64,000 bases of DNA from Cristatella mucedo (Eukaryota; Bryozoa; Phylactolaemata; Cristatellidae), in NCBI GenBank assembly GCA_009760855.2, contig WPIO01000190.1, positions 405,806 through 469,805 of the forward strand, given 5' to 3'. The translations under genes and the position numbers were made by a program. The notes beneath the pieces were generated by a model that made no database searches, was not told where the DNA came from, and was given only the letters and a program-made list of their open reading frames with translations. Of the stretch, positions 1-20,071 are shown in pieces (within the stretch, counting starts at the first letter, position 1; each line of letters opens with the position of its first letter).

Positions 1-1498
1 GCACCTTCAGCTACGGGTTCGCTCAGCACAGTGTCGGCTTTAGCGAACCGTCGGGAGCTCTCTTTTCAGAGAGCGTGGTCATTCCTTTTTGAGGCGCGGG
101 TGATGTTGAAAGATCTGACAAGGTTGATCTGAAAGAGTTACATTATCCTCGATGGGAGACGAACGAGGCTTCTAGAGCCTTCGGCGGCGCGCTGACTCTG
201 GCTCTTCCAAATCTAGAGCAGCTTTTTGCAGCGGCTTCCGGGCGGCGGGTGGCGTGGAGCTTCGAGCTCTATCGAACATCGATAAGTAGCAACGTTATTT
301 TTCTAGGCCCAGCTTCGGGTTCGCCAACTGCACTCCTTTCACACTTTCCTCCTCGCGGCCGTTGGCCACTTGCTTGTGACGGGGCTACACCTGCTGAGCC
401 CGTTGAGCAAAACCTCTTCTAGGCTTAGCTTCGGGTTCGCCCAACTGCAAGCACCTGCCGCTTTTTAGGTGGCATCTAAAAAGAGCGCTAACCTGTAGCC
501 TCACCCTTGGTGAGGAGCTGCAGACTCTCCAAAAATGGGATATAGCCGTCGGCGGTAATTATTTTTGGATTTGCGTCCGTTAAGGCCAGCATGGCCCATA
601 AATGGTAGTGGCTGCTAATTCAGAGTTCGGCGCTGACCGATGGAAAACGAGCCCGCGAGAACGTAAAATGCGAAAGGCAAAATCTAGTATTCATCTGGAA
701 GTTAATTTACAAAGAAAAATACCTTGAGTAAGCAGCTAGAAAATAAATTAACAAGAATACTGAATTAGAAAAATTCGAGGAAAAACGTACCGAACTTTGA
801 TAGTAACAGAGCAATAGAGAGGAAGAATAAGAATCAATAAGAGAGTGGTGCAATAGAAGAAGAGAATCGGAATCAAGGGAGAACGGATCAATAGAAGAAG
901 GGGCGAGAAAATACAGCGCAAATCAACAGAGAAAGCCGCTCCGCCTCGAACCGCCAGAGAACCACGTGGCCAAGCTCTTGGTTTTCCGTTTAGGAGTGGG
1001 GCACTGCTCGTCGTAGAGCTAGCGGGCACAGCAGCCGCAGCAGCGAGTAATGGCCAACGACCAAGCGCCCGCGATCACTATCTACCATTCTCGTCGTCTG
1101 CTTAACCAGTAGGTGGGGCGGCGCAACCGCTCCTGCTTTTGCCGCCAACGCAAGAGCGTCAGGATTAGCCGCGAGGAGGCAGTCGCACTGGGAGCGAAAG
1201 TGGGCAGCGCTCTACCATTTCATCCACATCTCCATCCACTGCGTCTTCTTTATCCATGGCAACCACACGCGAATCGCGTGCACAAATGTGTTGGAGCTGC
1301 CGCCCGCCGGAAACCTTTGGACGGCAGTGGCTATGAAGGCCATTTTCGCGTCTCTTCCCTAGAGAAGCAGACCCAAAGAGCGTCGGCGTCGATGTCGGAG
1401 GCGAAGGCGGCGACGCACCTCGGCGGCGGGGCGAGCTTCCTGCCAGTCAGGACGCGCGCGCACGTGCTCGCGCGTCCTTTCTATAGGCGTCTACTCAC
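1..1498. other. Downstream intron or gene end; no coding match
   Basis: The calpain His/Asn exon should lie below 1499 on the minus strand, but I could not find it here. Short open frames on both strands show no family features. Confidence 0.4.
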
Positions 1499-8300
<6,802 letters not shown>

Positions 8301-8867
8301 CTGCAATTGCACGCCGGCGTCACGCAGCGCACCCGGGCGACCCTTTCGCGAGCGAGCGCTAGAAATGCGGCGCGCGCTACGCTGAGGCCACTACTTCCGC
8401 CGGCTCCCTCTGCGAACGAGCCAGAGCGACCAGCCAGCGCGCGCGTCTGCAGGTACTTCAGTAAATTCGTCGGAGGTCTTAGCAAGTAAAATAAACAAAA
8501 AGCGTCTGCGGCCTTTCAAAAAGACCACTCCGCGACGCAACGCTGCAACTTGTGCGTCGCGGCGTGTTGCTGAGCATCGCTAAGGTTGGCACCTGGTCTG
8601 GAACGCAGACAAGGCTTCGACAGGCTTCGGGGAGCCACTCGATTGTCGTGGAATGTCATTTTATTACGTCACCGGAAGTCGTTTATACCTCGGCAAAATA
8701 GGAGTGCAGGCCATCGGGATTCATAATCTGTAGCTTCCATTAGCTATCTCGTCTAGTTTCTATTCCGGAAGCTCGTATGATCAGCACACGCGCAAAAGCA
8801 GACGCTCGACAATATCTTAAACGGTAATCTTTTTCTTAAGAGTGGAAGAAGGAAGCTGAAGTAAATC

Positions 8868-9040
8868 AAAGTTCGGCTGACCCAGCAGCCTCATTTATAA
8901 AGTGGTAGAAGAGCCTTAGCGATCATCAACCCGCTTCGAGCAGGCAATAGAGGATTGTCTGCCGCAGGACTCGAACCCATGACCACAAGGCTTGCAAAGA
9001 ATGAGCTAGCCTTACCCCTACGCTAAGACCTAGGGGGTGG
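8868..9040 (-). mobile_element. SINE-1 copy
   Basis: Reverse-strand SINE-1 with the shared end (GCAGCCTCATTTATAAAG, AGAAGAGCCTTAGCG) and an inverted B box (ACTCGAACCCATGACC). Confidence 0.75.
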
Positions 9041-11280
9041 GTTTAAGATGCAAGCCTCACAGAAAAGTCAGCCTTACAAACAGGTTTACCTTCTACTTGC
9101 TTTATTATCGATCTAGATCCAGAAGCTAAAGCAAAATATCCTTAATTGTGAATAGAAAAATTCCGCGTGTCCGTGTGATAATATTCTAGAATAACCTTAG
9201 GTCTGGCGGAGCAGGAAGTAAGAACTGTCACTTTTTATTATCTAGCAGGAGATAGATACTGAATTGCAAAATTGGCAATCAATTTTCTCATAAAATTTCG
9301 CATATTTGACTACTATAGGTGGCCGCTTCAATTTTGCTATTCAGACTCTCATTTGTATTCTGCACCTTTTGCTGGTTTTAGTGTTCACCTCAGCATCATA
9401 TTAGTTTTCGCTTTACAGATTGGACTCGGACTGCATATAAATAAATAAATAAATATATATATATATATATATATATATGCGCACACACAAAAACACACAT
9501 TTATATAAATTTATATGTATATATATATATACAGTATATGTGTGCCTGTATCAGTGTTGTGTTAGCTTGTAAATCATCGGCCTGCTTGATATTTCGCTTT
9601 TCCTGCTCGCCGCGCTATGTGCTGCAGAGCGTAATCGTGTTGCGATCATAGACATCAGCGAGAACGACAACCGACGATTCAGCAGAAATTTGAGATTTGG
9701 ACGCGGTTAACTATGAATTTCGGCCATCCTGACATTGGGTGCTGACATAAAGATTGCAAAGCGGTTTGCAAAACGCATATGTCTTAGCAATGTCACAGAT
9801 AACTAAACAATATATCAAAAATGGTCCTACAAACTGCATCGTTAAGTAAAATTTAATAATAGACCGGGTGATGCAGCTAAAGCTGCCGTAGTTTGCTCGC
9901 ACGTTCGCGCTCTCATGCACCGGCGGTACTCTGGAGCCGTACTAGAGGTCAGAGTCCGAGCTTCGAATGACTCTAGTGGCATAAGCTTGCGTAGCTTGGT
10001 TAGCATGGCTACCCAATTTACCCCTCACCAGCGAGTGGGAGTTGACTTGCAAGTTGAGATTTCCCTTCACCAACTTGGTTAATGTGCATTGCCACATCAT
10101 ATTGAAGCCTGCGACTATGACAATGACGCGACGTAGAGTTTCGACTTCTTTCACGACTTACGCAACCTTAGAGCTTTCAAGGAACTTTAAACTGAATATG
10201 CCTATATCAAGTATAAACTGTGTATATATACGTAAATATCAGGCTCACGTACAATAACACTTCAGTATCTATGTATATATTAATACATATGTATGTATAC
10301 GCGCCGGAATATATTCACCGGTACGTATGGCAGTATATAAGGTATATACGAACCAGTATAATTTATGCAGGTAAGTCTAGGCAATAGTTGTGAAACCCAG
10401 CTGCAATCAATCGGAGATCAATTTCAAAAATCAATTTACCTGACGCTGACACTTGGAGTTATAAGGGACATTTTTGGAAACGGAGCACGCTTCGTAATGT
10501 AATAATTATTATTTATATTATGGATAAACGTACTTGGCAGAAGTATTCTATAAGTTGATGACATTACATTTGATTATCAGTGTCTTATACCGTTCATGTT
10601 GGCCAAGTAATGAACCTGTGCATGGCCAGCGCTCGCCTCGCGCCTGAAGCAGCCAGCGGTCAAACTTTCGAGACCAGATCAGAAGAGTCCGTTTCTGTCC
10701 AGCGCTACCTTATTCTTGTAGAGCTCTATACGCGCCCCTCTCCGAGTAACTTGTTTAATACCTGGGGGTGTATTCAAGCGGACTAGCAACACCTCCGCCA
10801 CCTTTCGGTCACAGTAAAGTCGCAGAATCCTTCGTAATTCTAATTTCAAAGCTAGCACAAAGACCTTGCCTAAAAAGCCTCCGATCTAGTGACTTCTACG
10901 GTTTGGTCCAGAGGCATCCAGAGGCCCCTCACGCACCATTCGAATGCAGCCTACGAAATCCAGCTACTACCACAGAGCACAACTTTATTTAGCCGATACT
11001 TGTACACGACTTATTCAAAGACGTTTATTCACAAGAACCCAAGCTCTTGAAGGGCAGCACGAGACGAACTACAGAGGGAATAGCAGCCAGCACTTAAAAG
11101 CCCGACTAAAGACGCGTTGCCATAGAGAGGCAACGCTGCTCTCGGTAGCGCGAAAATGCACGTCCGCCTGGCGCCCGGCGCGCGCGCGCGCGCACACACT
11201 CTTTACCACCACTTGTGAGCGTGCTCGGCGAGAAGTCCGCTAGCTATGGATTATAGCGCTACAGCAACGAATTCAAGCAC
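9041..11280. other. No gene seen
   Basis: AT-rich sequence with an (ATAA)/(AT) microsatellite at 9437-9477. Short open frames have no recognisable features. Confidence 0.5.
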
Positions 11281-12120
11281 CAGTGGCCGTACCGCTCGCC
11301 GCTCGTCGAAGAGGGGGGGAGCAGATCAGTGGCTGCAGATCAGCGCTCCGAGCGCTGATCTGCATTCGGCGCTTTAGCTAAAGCGCCGAAAGCACGACGC
11401 CGACGCCGGATCGATTTGCAGCCGATCGCGGACCCTGCCTGCATGGTGGGGCCTCGACTCTACTGACCTTTGCAGCCATTCTTGGCGATTGAAACCGGCG
11501 CCAGATTGTTTTGGCTAGCCCTAAACGACCTCAAACGGGCGTCACAATGAGTGACGAAACATCGCGGCATCGTGAGGTCAAGACGACGAGCCATTGAAAT
11601 CATCCTCCGACGAGAAGCGAAACGATCGTCAAGCCGACGGCTGGCATCGCGCATGCGCAACTCGCCAAGCCCGAGGATGCCGATTCGGCGCGGCAATCGT
11701 TAGCGGTTGCTCTGCGGTCGCGGGAGAAACGCTCCGAGATATTATACTAATTAGTTCAAGCTTGTGCGGCTCCGGAGCATTCGGAAAGTACCGTCTCCGG
11801 CTGGCTGACGGTTACGTCTAATGCTAGCTCAAGCTCTTCGTTCGGTCGATCGGATGATTTCGCGCAATTAACCGTCGCCGCATACGGCAGCGCAGTACGC
11901 GCGCCGACTGCCGCTGACCGACCGTAGCCGTCGCTCCGGTTGCCTCTCGGCTCGCTGTGTCGTTCCGATTCCGAAGCGGCACAGCGAGTCCTCCCAATCC
12001 TCCTCCTTCAGCTATCCGCTGCAGCGTAGCCCGTCAGAGAAAACAGCGGAGAAAACAGCTCAGGCCGAGCTGTCCGATCGCTTATCGGCACTCCTTGGAA
12101 ATTATTTGTCATTAGTTGAT
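11260..12120. other. GC-rich, CpG-rich block
   Basis: Many CpG, GATCG and CGATC words. It could be a promoter region, perhaps of the calpain-like gene, but no core element or exon could be fixed. Confidence 0.3.
11334..11390. repeat. Two adjacent perfect palindromes
   Basis: 11334-11364 is a hairpin with 14-bp arms (TGCAGATCAGCGCT) and loop CCG. 11365-11390 is a gapless 26-bp palindrome (half TTCGGCGCTTTAG). They abut directly. GCAGATCAG also repeats directly at 11321 and 11335. Confidence 0.95.
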
Positions 12121-12294
12121 AGTCACAAGAAGCCACGCTGAGCGCTCATTGTAGAAGCATAAAAAAAGAGCACGTCCGTGCTCAGCGATCGTCGAAGTAG
12201 ACTCGAGCAGTTCTATCATCTCTGAAAAAACACAAGCTGTTGCGATACACATGATGTAAAGCAATTTCTAAAAGTTTTTATCAAAGTGGGTTTC

Positions 12295-12830
12295 ACGAAA
12301 CTTTGTGTAAATTGCTGTCACTCACTTTTAGGTCCTCTCATTTTTTTTTTGCTCCAGTCTACTTATCAGATCTACTCCCCCACCCGGCTAAGCATCGCAC
12401 AACCCGCTTTTAGGAATCTGATCGTTTACCTACACCTCGTAAAAACCTCAAATCCGTTGGACACCGTGCATTTAGTTCGTATGCTCCCAAAGCCTGGAAC
12501 TCACTTCCGACTGGCGTCACGACATCCCCCAGATATGACATAAAAAGAAGCTACAAATACATCTATTTATCGCAGCATTTAGTGGATCCATGTGATACGT
12601 CCATTGTGTGCTTTTGCTTGCTGACACTGTGCATGCTGCCACAACAACATTTGCAAGTTGGCCATGTGCATTTCACCCCTAACCATGTTACGCTTGTTGA
12701 CATCAAGCGTGCGACCACTAACCATTCGATCGTGCTCCCGTTGCAACAAATCTAAGGGGTATCTAGTAAGAAATTGAGTCCTCTGAGGCCACTATACAGA
12801 CGTATTATTATTATTATTATTCCACAAGCG
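12295..12830 (+). mobile_element. LINE-A 3' fragment
   Basis: Remnant C-terminal domain in broken frames (FGP..., YAPKAWNSLP-like), 3' UTR and ATT repeats at 12804-12821. Confidence 0.75.
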
Positions 12831-13499
12831 ACTGAATATAGCCATCACGTAGTTTTAAAATAATGAGCCAGAAGAAATGACTCGGATAGAAGCGTAAATT
12901 CGCATGTACCATGATATTGAACACGACCGGTTCATTCAGTGCATGTCGGCCGGCTAAGGTGAAGCAAGGCTCGCGTTTTTTGGAAAAGCTATTTATTGCT
13001 ACTGTAAACGGCTTACTTAGCAACCCGCGAAGCTCGACAGTACCGAGGGACCCAAACTTCGGAAAGACTAAAGTAAAGTGTGGGGATCCTGCCACATTTT
13101 CAGCTTACGAAGCAAGAATTGGTACTAATCCACAATTGCAGCATGGTTTCAAGTTTGTTAGTCTTTCTTTCATTGATCGACTGGATCGAGAGGATCAGAG
13201 GAGATCTCCTACGAGTGTACGGCAGCGTCTGCGGCAGCGTTCTTTTCATCTTCTGTAGGGCTTTGTAGTATTGGCTGCGCTCTCTAGAGTTCGTGCATGG
13301 CAAACCTTCAAGAGCTTGGTTTTTGTACATTTCAGTCTTCTTAAAGTCGAGTGCTACTATCAGCCCACTAATTTGATGCTGAGTTACTAACAGAAATTTA
13401 GCGACACATAAAAGGACCTCCGTTATTCTTTTAATTAACTGTTTTGTCTGGGTCTTTATAAAAAAAAAATATTAGAAACGGAAGAAGAAACTGGAATAG

Positions 13500-14050
13500 C
13501 ACCTGCAGAAAACTAATTTGCTTTTCTAGGTACTTTACATTTACTGTAAGTAAAGCATTCCAGTATGATCTGTGATATCATGCACAGCGCTAACACGCAT
13601 AAGCACACAAATTGCAACTCACAGGGCCCAGCAAATAATGTGAGGAACTGGTACATTGTTAGCTTCCATTTAAATGTCGGAGAGTCAGGAGATGTTTTCA
13701 CGTCAATCGGGAACGATATCTAGGCTTTGAAAGCGCAGGAACTCAAGACAAGGTCAGTATTTGAGGTTGACTTGAGGCAGGCGCAGCTAAATGGCTCAAT
13801 GTAGGAGAGCGAAAGTGCTATGCTTGGCCTAATTACGAATTAGTTCGGATAGGCAGGCTGGTGCGAGAGAAGGAAGGCAGGACCAAAAAGGTTAGTGAAA
13901 AAACCCTGTGACGTAAGCTCGCTGCTTTATGGGAAGCCAGGGCAGGTCAGTGAGAAACAGTGCTGTAATGTGGCGACTGCGACGCTCGAGACAGATAAGC
14001 CGTAGACAGATAAGCTGTAGAGTTTTAGATGAAAGACTCATGCATATAAC
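13500..14050 (-). mobile_element. LINE-A remnant, old
   Basis: Tail (CTTTTCTAGGTACTTTACAT) and decayed C-terminal region (reverse of CGACTGCGACGCTCG and GGCAGGTCAGTGAGAA). Confidence 0.55.
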
Positions 14051-14163
14051 ATTTGTTTTACCGATTCCAAGGCGATCGCTAAGAAAGAGTGTTGTGCATT
14101 AAGTTTTATGCGTTTTGAATCGCAGTTAGTGGCTCTACTTTGATGTAAATGAGCTTGTTCTTC

Positions 14164-14212
14164 TTTTGCATCCTTCCTTTGCATCCTTCCTTTGTATCCT
14201 TCCTTTGTATCC
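14164..14212. repeat. 13-bp tandem repeat (TTTGCATCCTTCC)
   Basis: Four units, the last two with GTATCC in place of GCATCC. Confidence 0.85.
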
Positions 14213-14740
14213 AGGGCGACGCCGGAGAGACTCGACTGTAATGCGAGTGTTTAATCTACATTTGAATGTATCTCGCTAAGCTGTTGATATAAAATTCGAT
14301 TTCCAGGCGAACGCTCAGATAGCTTCCGGATTCTAATGCCTGTATTTGCTTACGAAATTTTCTCCCACACAATTCGGTCTTTGCGACGCCATTCACTTCG
14401 TTAGTGTCACAGTGACACAGCTAGTTTCCAGCGATACCGCTAGACATAATGAGGTTCTTTGATGCTAGCGTGGTCGAATGCTTTTGAGTTAATTTCTGTC
14501 AGGCAAAGAGCTTCGTAGCATCGAAACCCGACGACGTTTGGAGCACCGACTCAGAGCCATCTTGTTTAACGGTTTCCTTTTTTTGGGTTAGCAACAGTCG
14601 TCGTTGCGTCGTTCCGCGAGAGCCTGGAGACCTGCGGCGGCGGCGGCGGCGCTGGCTACGCTTACGCATCCCGTCCCTTATGCACACGCGTCGAAAGACG
14701 CGAGGGCGTCTTTCACACTGCCCGAGCTTTTGTGGATGGT

Positions 14741-15596
14741 AATAATAATAATAATGTACTTGATAAAGCGCCCTCAGAGAACTTAATCTTTTTCTAGGCG
14801 CTTTACATTTGCTGCAAAGGGAAATGCAATTTAATGGTAAGTAAAATCATGCTTGAAAAACAAACAAAATGAATGACATGGTTAGGGGTGACATGCACAG
14901 GGTCAGCATGCAAATGTTGTTAGTGGCAGCACGCACAGTGTCAGCACGCATAAGCACATGAAGGACGAATCACAGGGACCCACTAAATGCTGCCCTAAAT
15001 AGGTGTGTTTTTAAGTTCCTTTTAAATGTGGTCAGGTCAGGGGATGTTCTGACGCAGGTCGGGAGGGAGTTCCAGGCTTTGGGAGCATACGAACTAAATG
15101 CATGGTCTCCAAAGGATTTAAGGTTTGTACGAGGTATTTCTAGACTGTTGGATTCCGAAAAGCGGGTGGCACGATGCTTTGCCTGATGGGGGAGTATGTC
15201 GGAGAGATAGGCTGGAGCCATAGAATGAAGAGACCTAAAAGTGAGCGACAGAACCTTGAAGTCAATCCGTTGCTTGACTGGTAGCCAGTGCAGGTCGGCG
15301 AGAAGTGGAGTAATGTGGCAACTGCGACGCTCATGACAGACAAGCCTAGCTGCAGAGTTTTGCACCAGCTGCAATCGCGTGATCGCACATGCTGGTAGGC
15401 CAGTAAGAAGTGAGTTGCAGAAGTCGAGACGAGATGTCCCGAATGCATGTACCAACTTAGACGTGGTATCCTTATCTAAACAAGCCCGATGGTAGACTTG
15501 ACGTACCGGGTAGCTGCGCTTGCGAACAGAATTCTTACTTGTTCCGCTGCTTTTGCTTAGGGCAGCGACCGTGGCTGTCGTCGGAGAAGTTTCCGG
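14741..15596 (-). mobile_element. LINE-A copy, 5'-truncated
   Basis: ATA triplets and tail hairpin at 14741-14820, then an open C-terminal domain (LLADLHWLPVKQRIDFKVLS, FGDHAFSSYAPKAWNSLP, LKTHLFRAAF). The domain is typical of CR1/L2-group reverse transcriptases. It has no RT core. Confidence 0.9.
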
Positions 15597-16110
15597 TAAT
15601 GTAATGTAATGTTTCTCCGTTTGTAACTTCACAAAACCATAAAGACTAAGTGGGTGTAACGCATGTGAGAGCACTCACAGCCTAATCGGCTTTCGGTACG
15701 CATTCTGTGGCCAACAGACTCACGCAACAAAGAGAAAGTGGGAAGCATAGCAGAGTCGGGAGAGCAGCTGAGGTAGTGAGTAGCATAGAAATAGCAGCTC
15801 AGGACCACTGAAAAGGATGAGCCATAGTCGGCAGTAGGAGAGTAGTTGTCGTTGCGTAAGAATTGTGGAAGCGAGTTCCACAGTCTAGGACCTAAAGCTT
15901 CTGTCGCCAACGGTCTTTAAGCGGAGTGGAACAGCTAATTTATAGTCCACACAGGACCTGAGGGCGCGAGGAGGCTGAAACTGATGCAGCAGTTCAGCTA
16001 GGCATGGATGAGCTAAGCCGTGGCGGGCATTTGTGGGCCAGCTTGAGAACTTTGCTCTGTGCCTCCCAGAGAGGCTCTCACTCTCTGAGAGCGACAGAGC
16101 TTCATCTTCA
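15596..16110 (-). mobile_element. LINE-B copy, 5'-truncated
   Basis: Tail (GTAATGTAATG), 3' UTR and C-terminal domain (RLWNSLPQFLRNDNYSPTAD). It abuts the LINE-A copy on the left. Confidence 0.85.
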
Positions 16111-16144
16111 ATCGTTGCGGAGTATTTAACTTAGTAATACTATT

Positions 16145-16295
16145 AAAATAATAATAATTCATTTGTATAGCGCCCCAAGATAACTTAATCTTTATTCAGG
16201 TGCTTTACATATGCCTCGGGGCTCAAGCCCACGACCTCAGCCAGACTTTGAACGGGGCTAGCACCTTAACTTGGACCGAACGTAATTATAATAAT
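16145..16295 (-). mobile_element. SINE-2 copy
   Basis: LINE-A-like tail hairpin, then inverted B box (GGCTCAAGCCCACGACC). A further LINE-A tail fragment follows at 16290-16385. Confidence 0.7.
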
Positions 16296-16607
16296 CATAA
16301 TAGGTCGTTTGTACATTGTCCCAAGATCACTAAATCTCTATCTAGGCGCTTTGCAACTTTCACTGTAAGAGCAGCAACAATCGTGAATTAACAGCAAGCA
16401 CGGTGTGATGCTTAGACAAGCATGTCTCAGGACTACCGATTATTATGACCACTGGCGCTGAGTACAGACGCTGAGTCATGAGCATGTAAGCACTCAAAGC
16501 ATGCTATTCCGAAAGAAGACAAGGTCACTGGGGTATGGGGGCCGCTATGCAGAACATTCGCATCTTTAGCTAAGACTTGAAAAATGCTAAGTGATTTCGT
16601 CGCCTCC

Positions 16608-17560
16608 TTAATAATAATAATGCACTTGATAAAGCGCCCTCGGCGAACTCAATCTCTTTCTAGGTGCTTTACATTTGCTGCAAAGGGAAACGTGATTGAA
16701 TGGTGAGTAACATCATTCTTGATAAACAACATGAATAACATTTTTAGGGGTGACATGCACAGGTTCAGCATGCAAATGTGGTTAGTGGCAGCATGCACAG
16801 TGTCTGCACGCATAAGCACATACAGGTCGAATCACAGGGACCCACTAAATGCTGTCCTAAATAGGTGTATTTTTTAAGTTCTTTTTAAATGTGGTCAAGT
16901 CAGGGGAAGTTCTGACGCAAGTCGGGAGAGAGTTCCAGGCTTTGGGAGCATACGAACTAGATGCACGGTCTCCAAAGAATTGAATTTATTACGAGGTGTT
17001 GGTAAACTGTTGGATTCCGAAAAGCGGGTGGTACGATGCTTGGCCTGATGGGAGAGTATGTCGGAGAGATAGGCTGGAGCCATAAAATGAAGGGACCTAA
17101 AAGTGAGCGACAAAACCCTGAAGTCGATCCGTTGCTTGACTGGTAGCCAGTGCAGGTCGGCGAGAAGTGGAGTGATGTGGCAACTGCGACGCTCACGACA
17201 GACAAGCCTAGCTGCAGAGTTTTGCACCAGCTGTAATCGCCTGATTGCACATGCCGGTAGGCCAGCAAGCAGTGAGTTACAGAAGTCAAGACGGGATGTC
17301 ACAAATGCATGGACCAACTTAAACGTGGCATCCTTATCTAAACAAGCCCGAATTTTAGTAATGTTATGTAGCTGAAAGTAGGCAGACTTGATTGTGAAGC
17401 TGATGTGGTCGTCTAAGGAGAGAACATTTGGAACATGACACCTAGATTTCGAGCTGATTCAACAAGAGATATGCTGTCAGAGCCCATTTTGAACGTTAGC
17501 CTTTCTAATTTCTGAATCACGCTGGGTTTAAGCCCTTACCTGCCGCTGCACCACTTACCC
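16608..17560 (-). mobile_element. LINE-A copy, 5'-truncated
   Basis: Tail at 16608-16690, C-terminal domain at 16895-17317 (LLADLHWLPVKQRIDFRVLS), and upstream RT-end sequence to about 17.5 kb. Confidence 0.9.
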
Positions 17561-19255
17561 GTCGTCGCAGGGAGACCGCGTACTAGCGGAGCAAAGTCTG
17601 TGGTTTTATAGATTCGTGTTGATAGTCCTTGATTCTCTAGCGTGGGCTTCGCTGGCCAATGTTTGTCGGCAGACAGAAACGAATAATTCTCAAGGTCCAA
17701 ATAGCACAATTTAAACCGCTTTTCTTATTCAAAATACGCTGTAGATCGGCTGTCTTTTTAAACACCGATACGTTTATCATTTTTCAGTGGGATACAAGAT
17801 AAGCGAGGTCTATTTTTTATACAAAAGTAAACTTATGAAAGGTCTCACTCTGTCTCTTAGCAATCTTTTGGTCTGGCAGTAGCGTAAGCGTAGCCAGAAC
17901 ATGTGCTGCTGAGAGAAATAATTGTGCTGATCTCATATTTATCGATACGATATCAATATCAGTGGTAGCTTTATCGACAGAATTATCACGATCTCCTTTA
18001 GCTAAAACTGTATCCCTTTTAGCGATGTCTCCGCGCAATGACGAGGGCATAATTACGAGTCATCGAGCTGCCAAGGCAGGGGCTTTCGTTTAACAAACTC
18101 TGTGAAGCTTAACGAAATGCAAAAGCTACAGCATCTGAGAATTGGTCTTGATTTCCAGCTGTTGTAATAAAGATTGATTCCAAAAAAGATTTGATTCGTG
18201 ATAAGCGTGAGTATATAGCCTTAAACAATTTTTGTGCGTAAAACTAGCTTGATGGTTAGATGCTGCTCTATGTAAGTATACGTTAACGACTGTTCATATA
18301 TTGCCCATTCCTCTGACGTGCTAGACAGAATTAATCGGCAAGCCCAAAAGCAGACCAATGGCAATTACAAAATTGACTGTGGGTACAGGATCCTTTAATC
18401 ATATAATTAGGTTCGCAGCCATCCATGCCATCGAGAGCTCTTTAATCACAAGACAAATGAGAGCACTGCTTTGGTCTCATGCTTGCAGCATTCCCAAAGC
18501 ACATTTATCGCTCGCGTTTAACTTCATGAGGATCCATACAAGCTGACTTATCGTCTGCGGAATGGTGCGGAAAGATGATTAAGAGGATGGATTGCGGCGG
18601 TACAGCGGACATCTCGGGTCCAACCACTAGCGAGTATTTGTCAGCCATAACGGCACCGGTTGATCAGCACCGCTGCACCGCCGAAACCGCCACTGCGGTG
18701 CACATAGCATAGCAGCCGGCATGTTTCCATGGTGATTCGACGCACTACTCAGGACGCGAGTAGTACCCGTCGGAGAAGGCAGCTCGGGGTTGCCGCAGCC
18801 ACGCTATGCTACGAGCTGCCTTCTCCTTTGCCAGTCTTTGCCACAGCATTCCTCGCAGCTCGCCAACTAAGATGGCGGGCAACTAGTGGGTCCAGAGGCC
18901 TTCGCTTGTCATTTCTTTGCCACAGCTTGCTCTTCACCAATCAGCGCCATCAAAATCTTTCTAAAGTGGCCGCTGGTGTCGTCCTGAAATTTAAGCAAAG
19001 CGCTTTGAAGGTAGCAAGCAAATTAGGACACATGTGACATGCATGCATTTAGCTCACGATCACCTAACATCAACTGCATGGTAACACTAGCATCTGGCAA
19101 GAACAATTATCTTGGTCTGGCTTAAACTATCAGTTTATTTCATCTCCATAAACCGACTGCATAGAGAGGTAAGACAGTGCCCCCCCCCCGTGAGAAATTT
19201 CCTATTTCACGATGTCCATCGGCTGCTGAGTGTGGATCAGCACGGCACGCGAATA
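17560..19255. other. No gene seen
   Basis: Unique-looking sequence apart from the 18772 hairpin. Confidence 0.4.
18772..18826. repeat. 15-bp inverted repeat
   Basis: GGAGAAGGCAGCTCG at 18772-18786 pairs exactly with 18812-18826 across a 25-nt loop. Confidence 0.9.
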
Positions 19256-19257
19256 AT

Positions 19258-19415
19258 TAGAATTCTAGTTCATTTTTTATAGCGCCCTAAGAGAGCTTCA
19301 GCTCTATTCAGGCGCTTCACACATGCCACGGGGCTTGAGCCCACGACCTCGGCCGTCAAGCGCATTCAGCTTGACCTTTGTCGGGACGAGCCCCTCAACC
19401 ACTGGGCCAAATAAT
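19258..19415 (-). mobile_element. SINE-2 copy
   Basis: Tail hairpin, inverted B box (GGCTTGAGCCCACGACC) and inverted tRNA-like head ending AACCACTGGGCCAAAT. Confidence 0.8.
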
Positions 19416-19849
19416 CTGCCATTAAACAATGCATTTAGCTGGATTGCGTGGATTTGCGGCAGGTCATAAATCTAAATGAAAATAAGCGACGATAAAAAGC
19501 CAGAGTTAAAAGCGACGATAAAAAGCCAGAGTCCAGGCCTCATTGGAGGAGACACACTAACAATATGCAGACCCTGCAGTCACGAGACGGTATTACAGAG
19601 GCGCCCTTCACGTCGCCGTCTCTCCAAAAGTGGGCTGCAGACGACTCTCGCACAGGAGACCTCGTCCGGGTGCTTCGCTGAAAAGAAACCAGCTGCTACT
19701 CTACTTCTGAGGGAGCGCTAGCGGCAGGCGCCATTGTTTCTTGCGGGTCCCAGACGAAGGGCCTCACCCCCACGCCAGTGCACTGCTGCAATGCCTTGAC
19801 CTTGACCTTAAACTGCCGCCACCGCTGGAGCCACCTTTCCTTCGCTTTC

Positions 19850-19855
19850 TTTATT
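19850..19855 (-). promoter_or_regulatory. Candidate poly(A) signal of the fusion gene
   Basis: AATAAA on the minus strand, about 220 nt after the candidate stop at 20072. Confidence 0.35.
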
Positions 19856-20071
19856 CTTTGCTGCTTCGTTTCTCGACAGTCGCCTGCACGCTCTCCTGTC
19901 TCCGCGACAGTCGTTCTCTCTGCTGTATAGTCACGTGGCATAGTCTGCGTCGCAGCAGAGCCGCTCTGGCTTCAGTGCGCCCGCCACGGAGAGATTTAAA
20001 TCATCGTAGCTACTCGTGCTGTGTGCCTCAGCACTGCCGCGGACATAGTCTGTACGCCAATCGCTTGCAGC

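Noticed and set aside
14499-14687. Start of a gene at ATGGCTCTGAGTCGG (minus, about 14555)
   Set aside because: Good start context, but the frame closes after about 23 codons and no donor or family match was found.
19696-19941. Minus-strand frame with KERWLQRWRQFKVKVKALQQ
   Set aside because: No good acceptor, no family match, and it overlaps the AATAAA proposed for the fusion gene.
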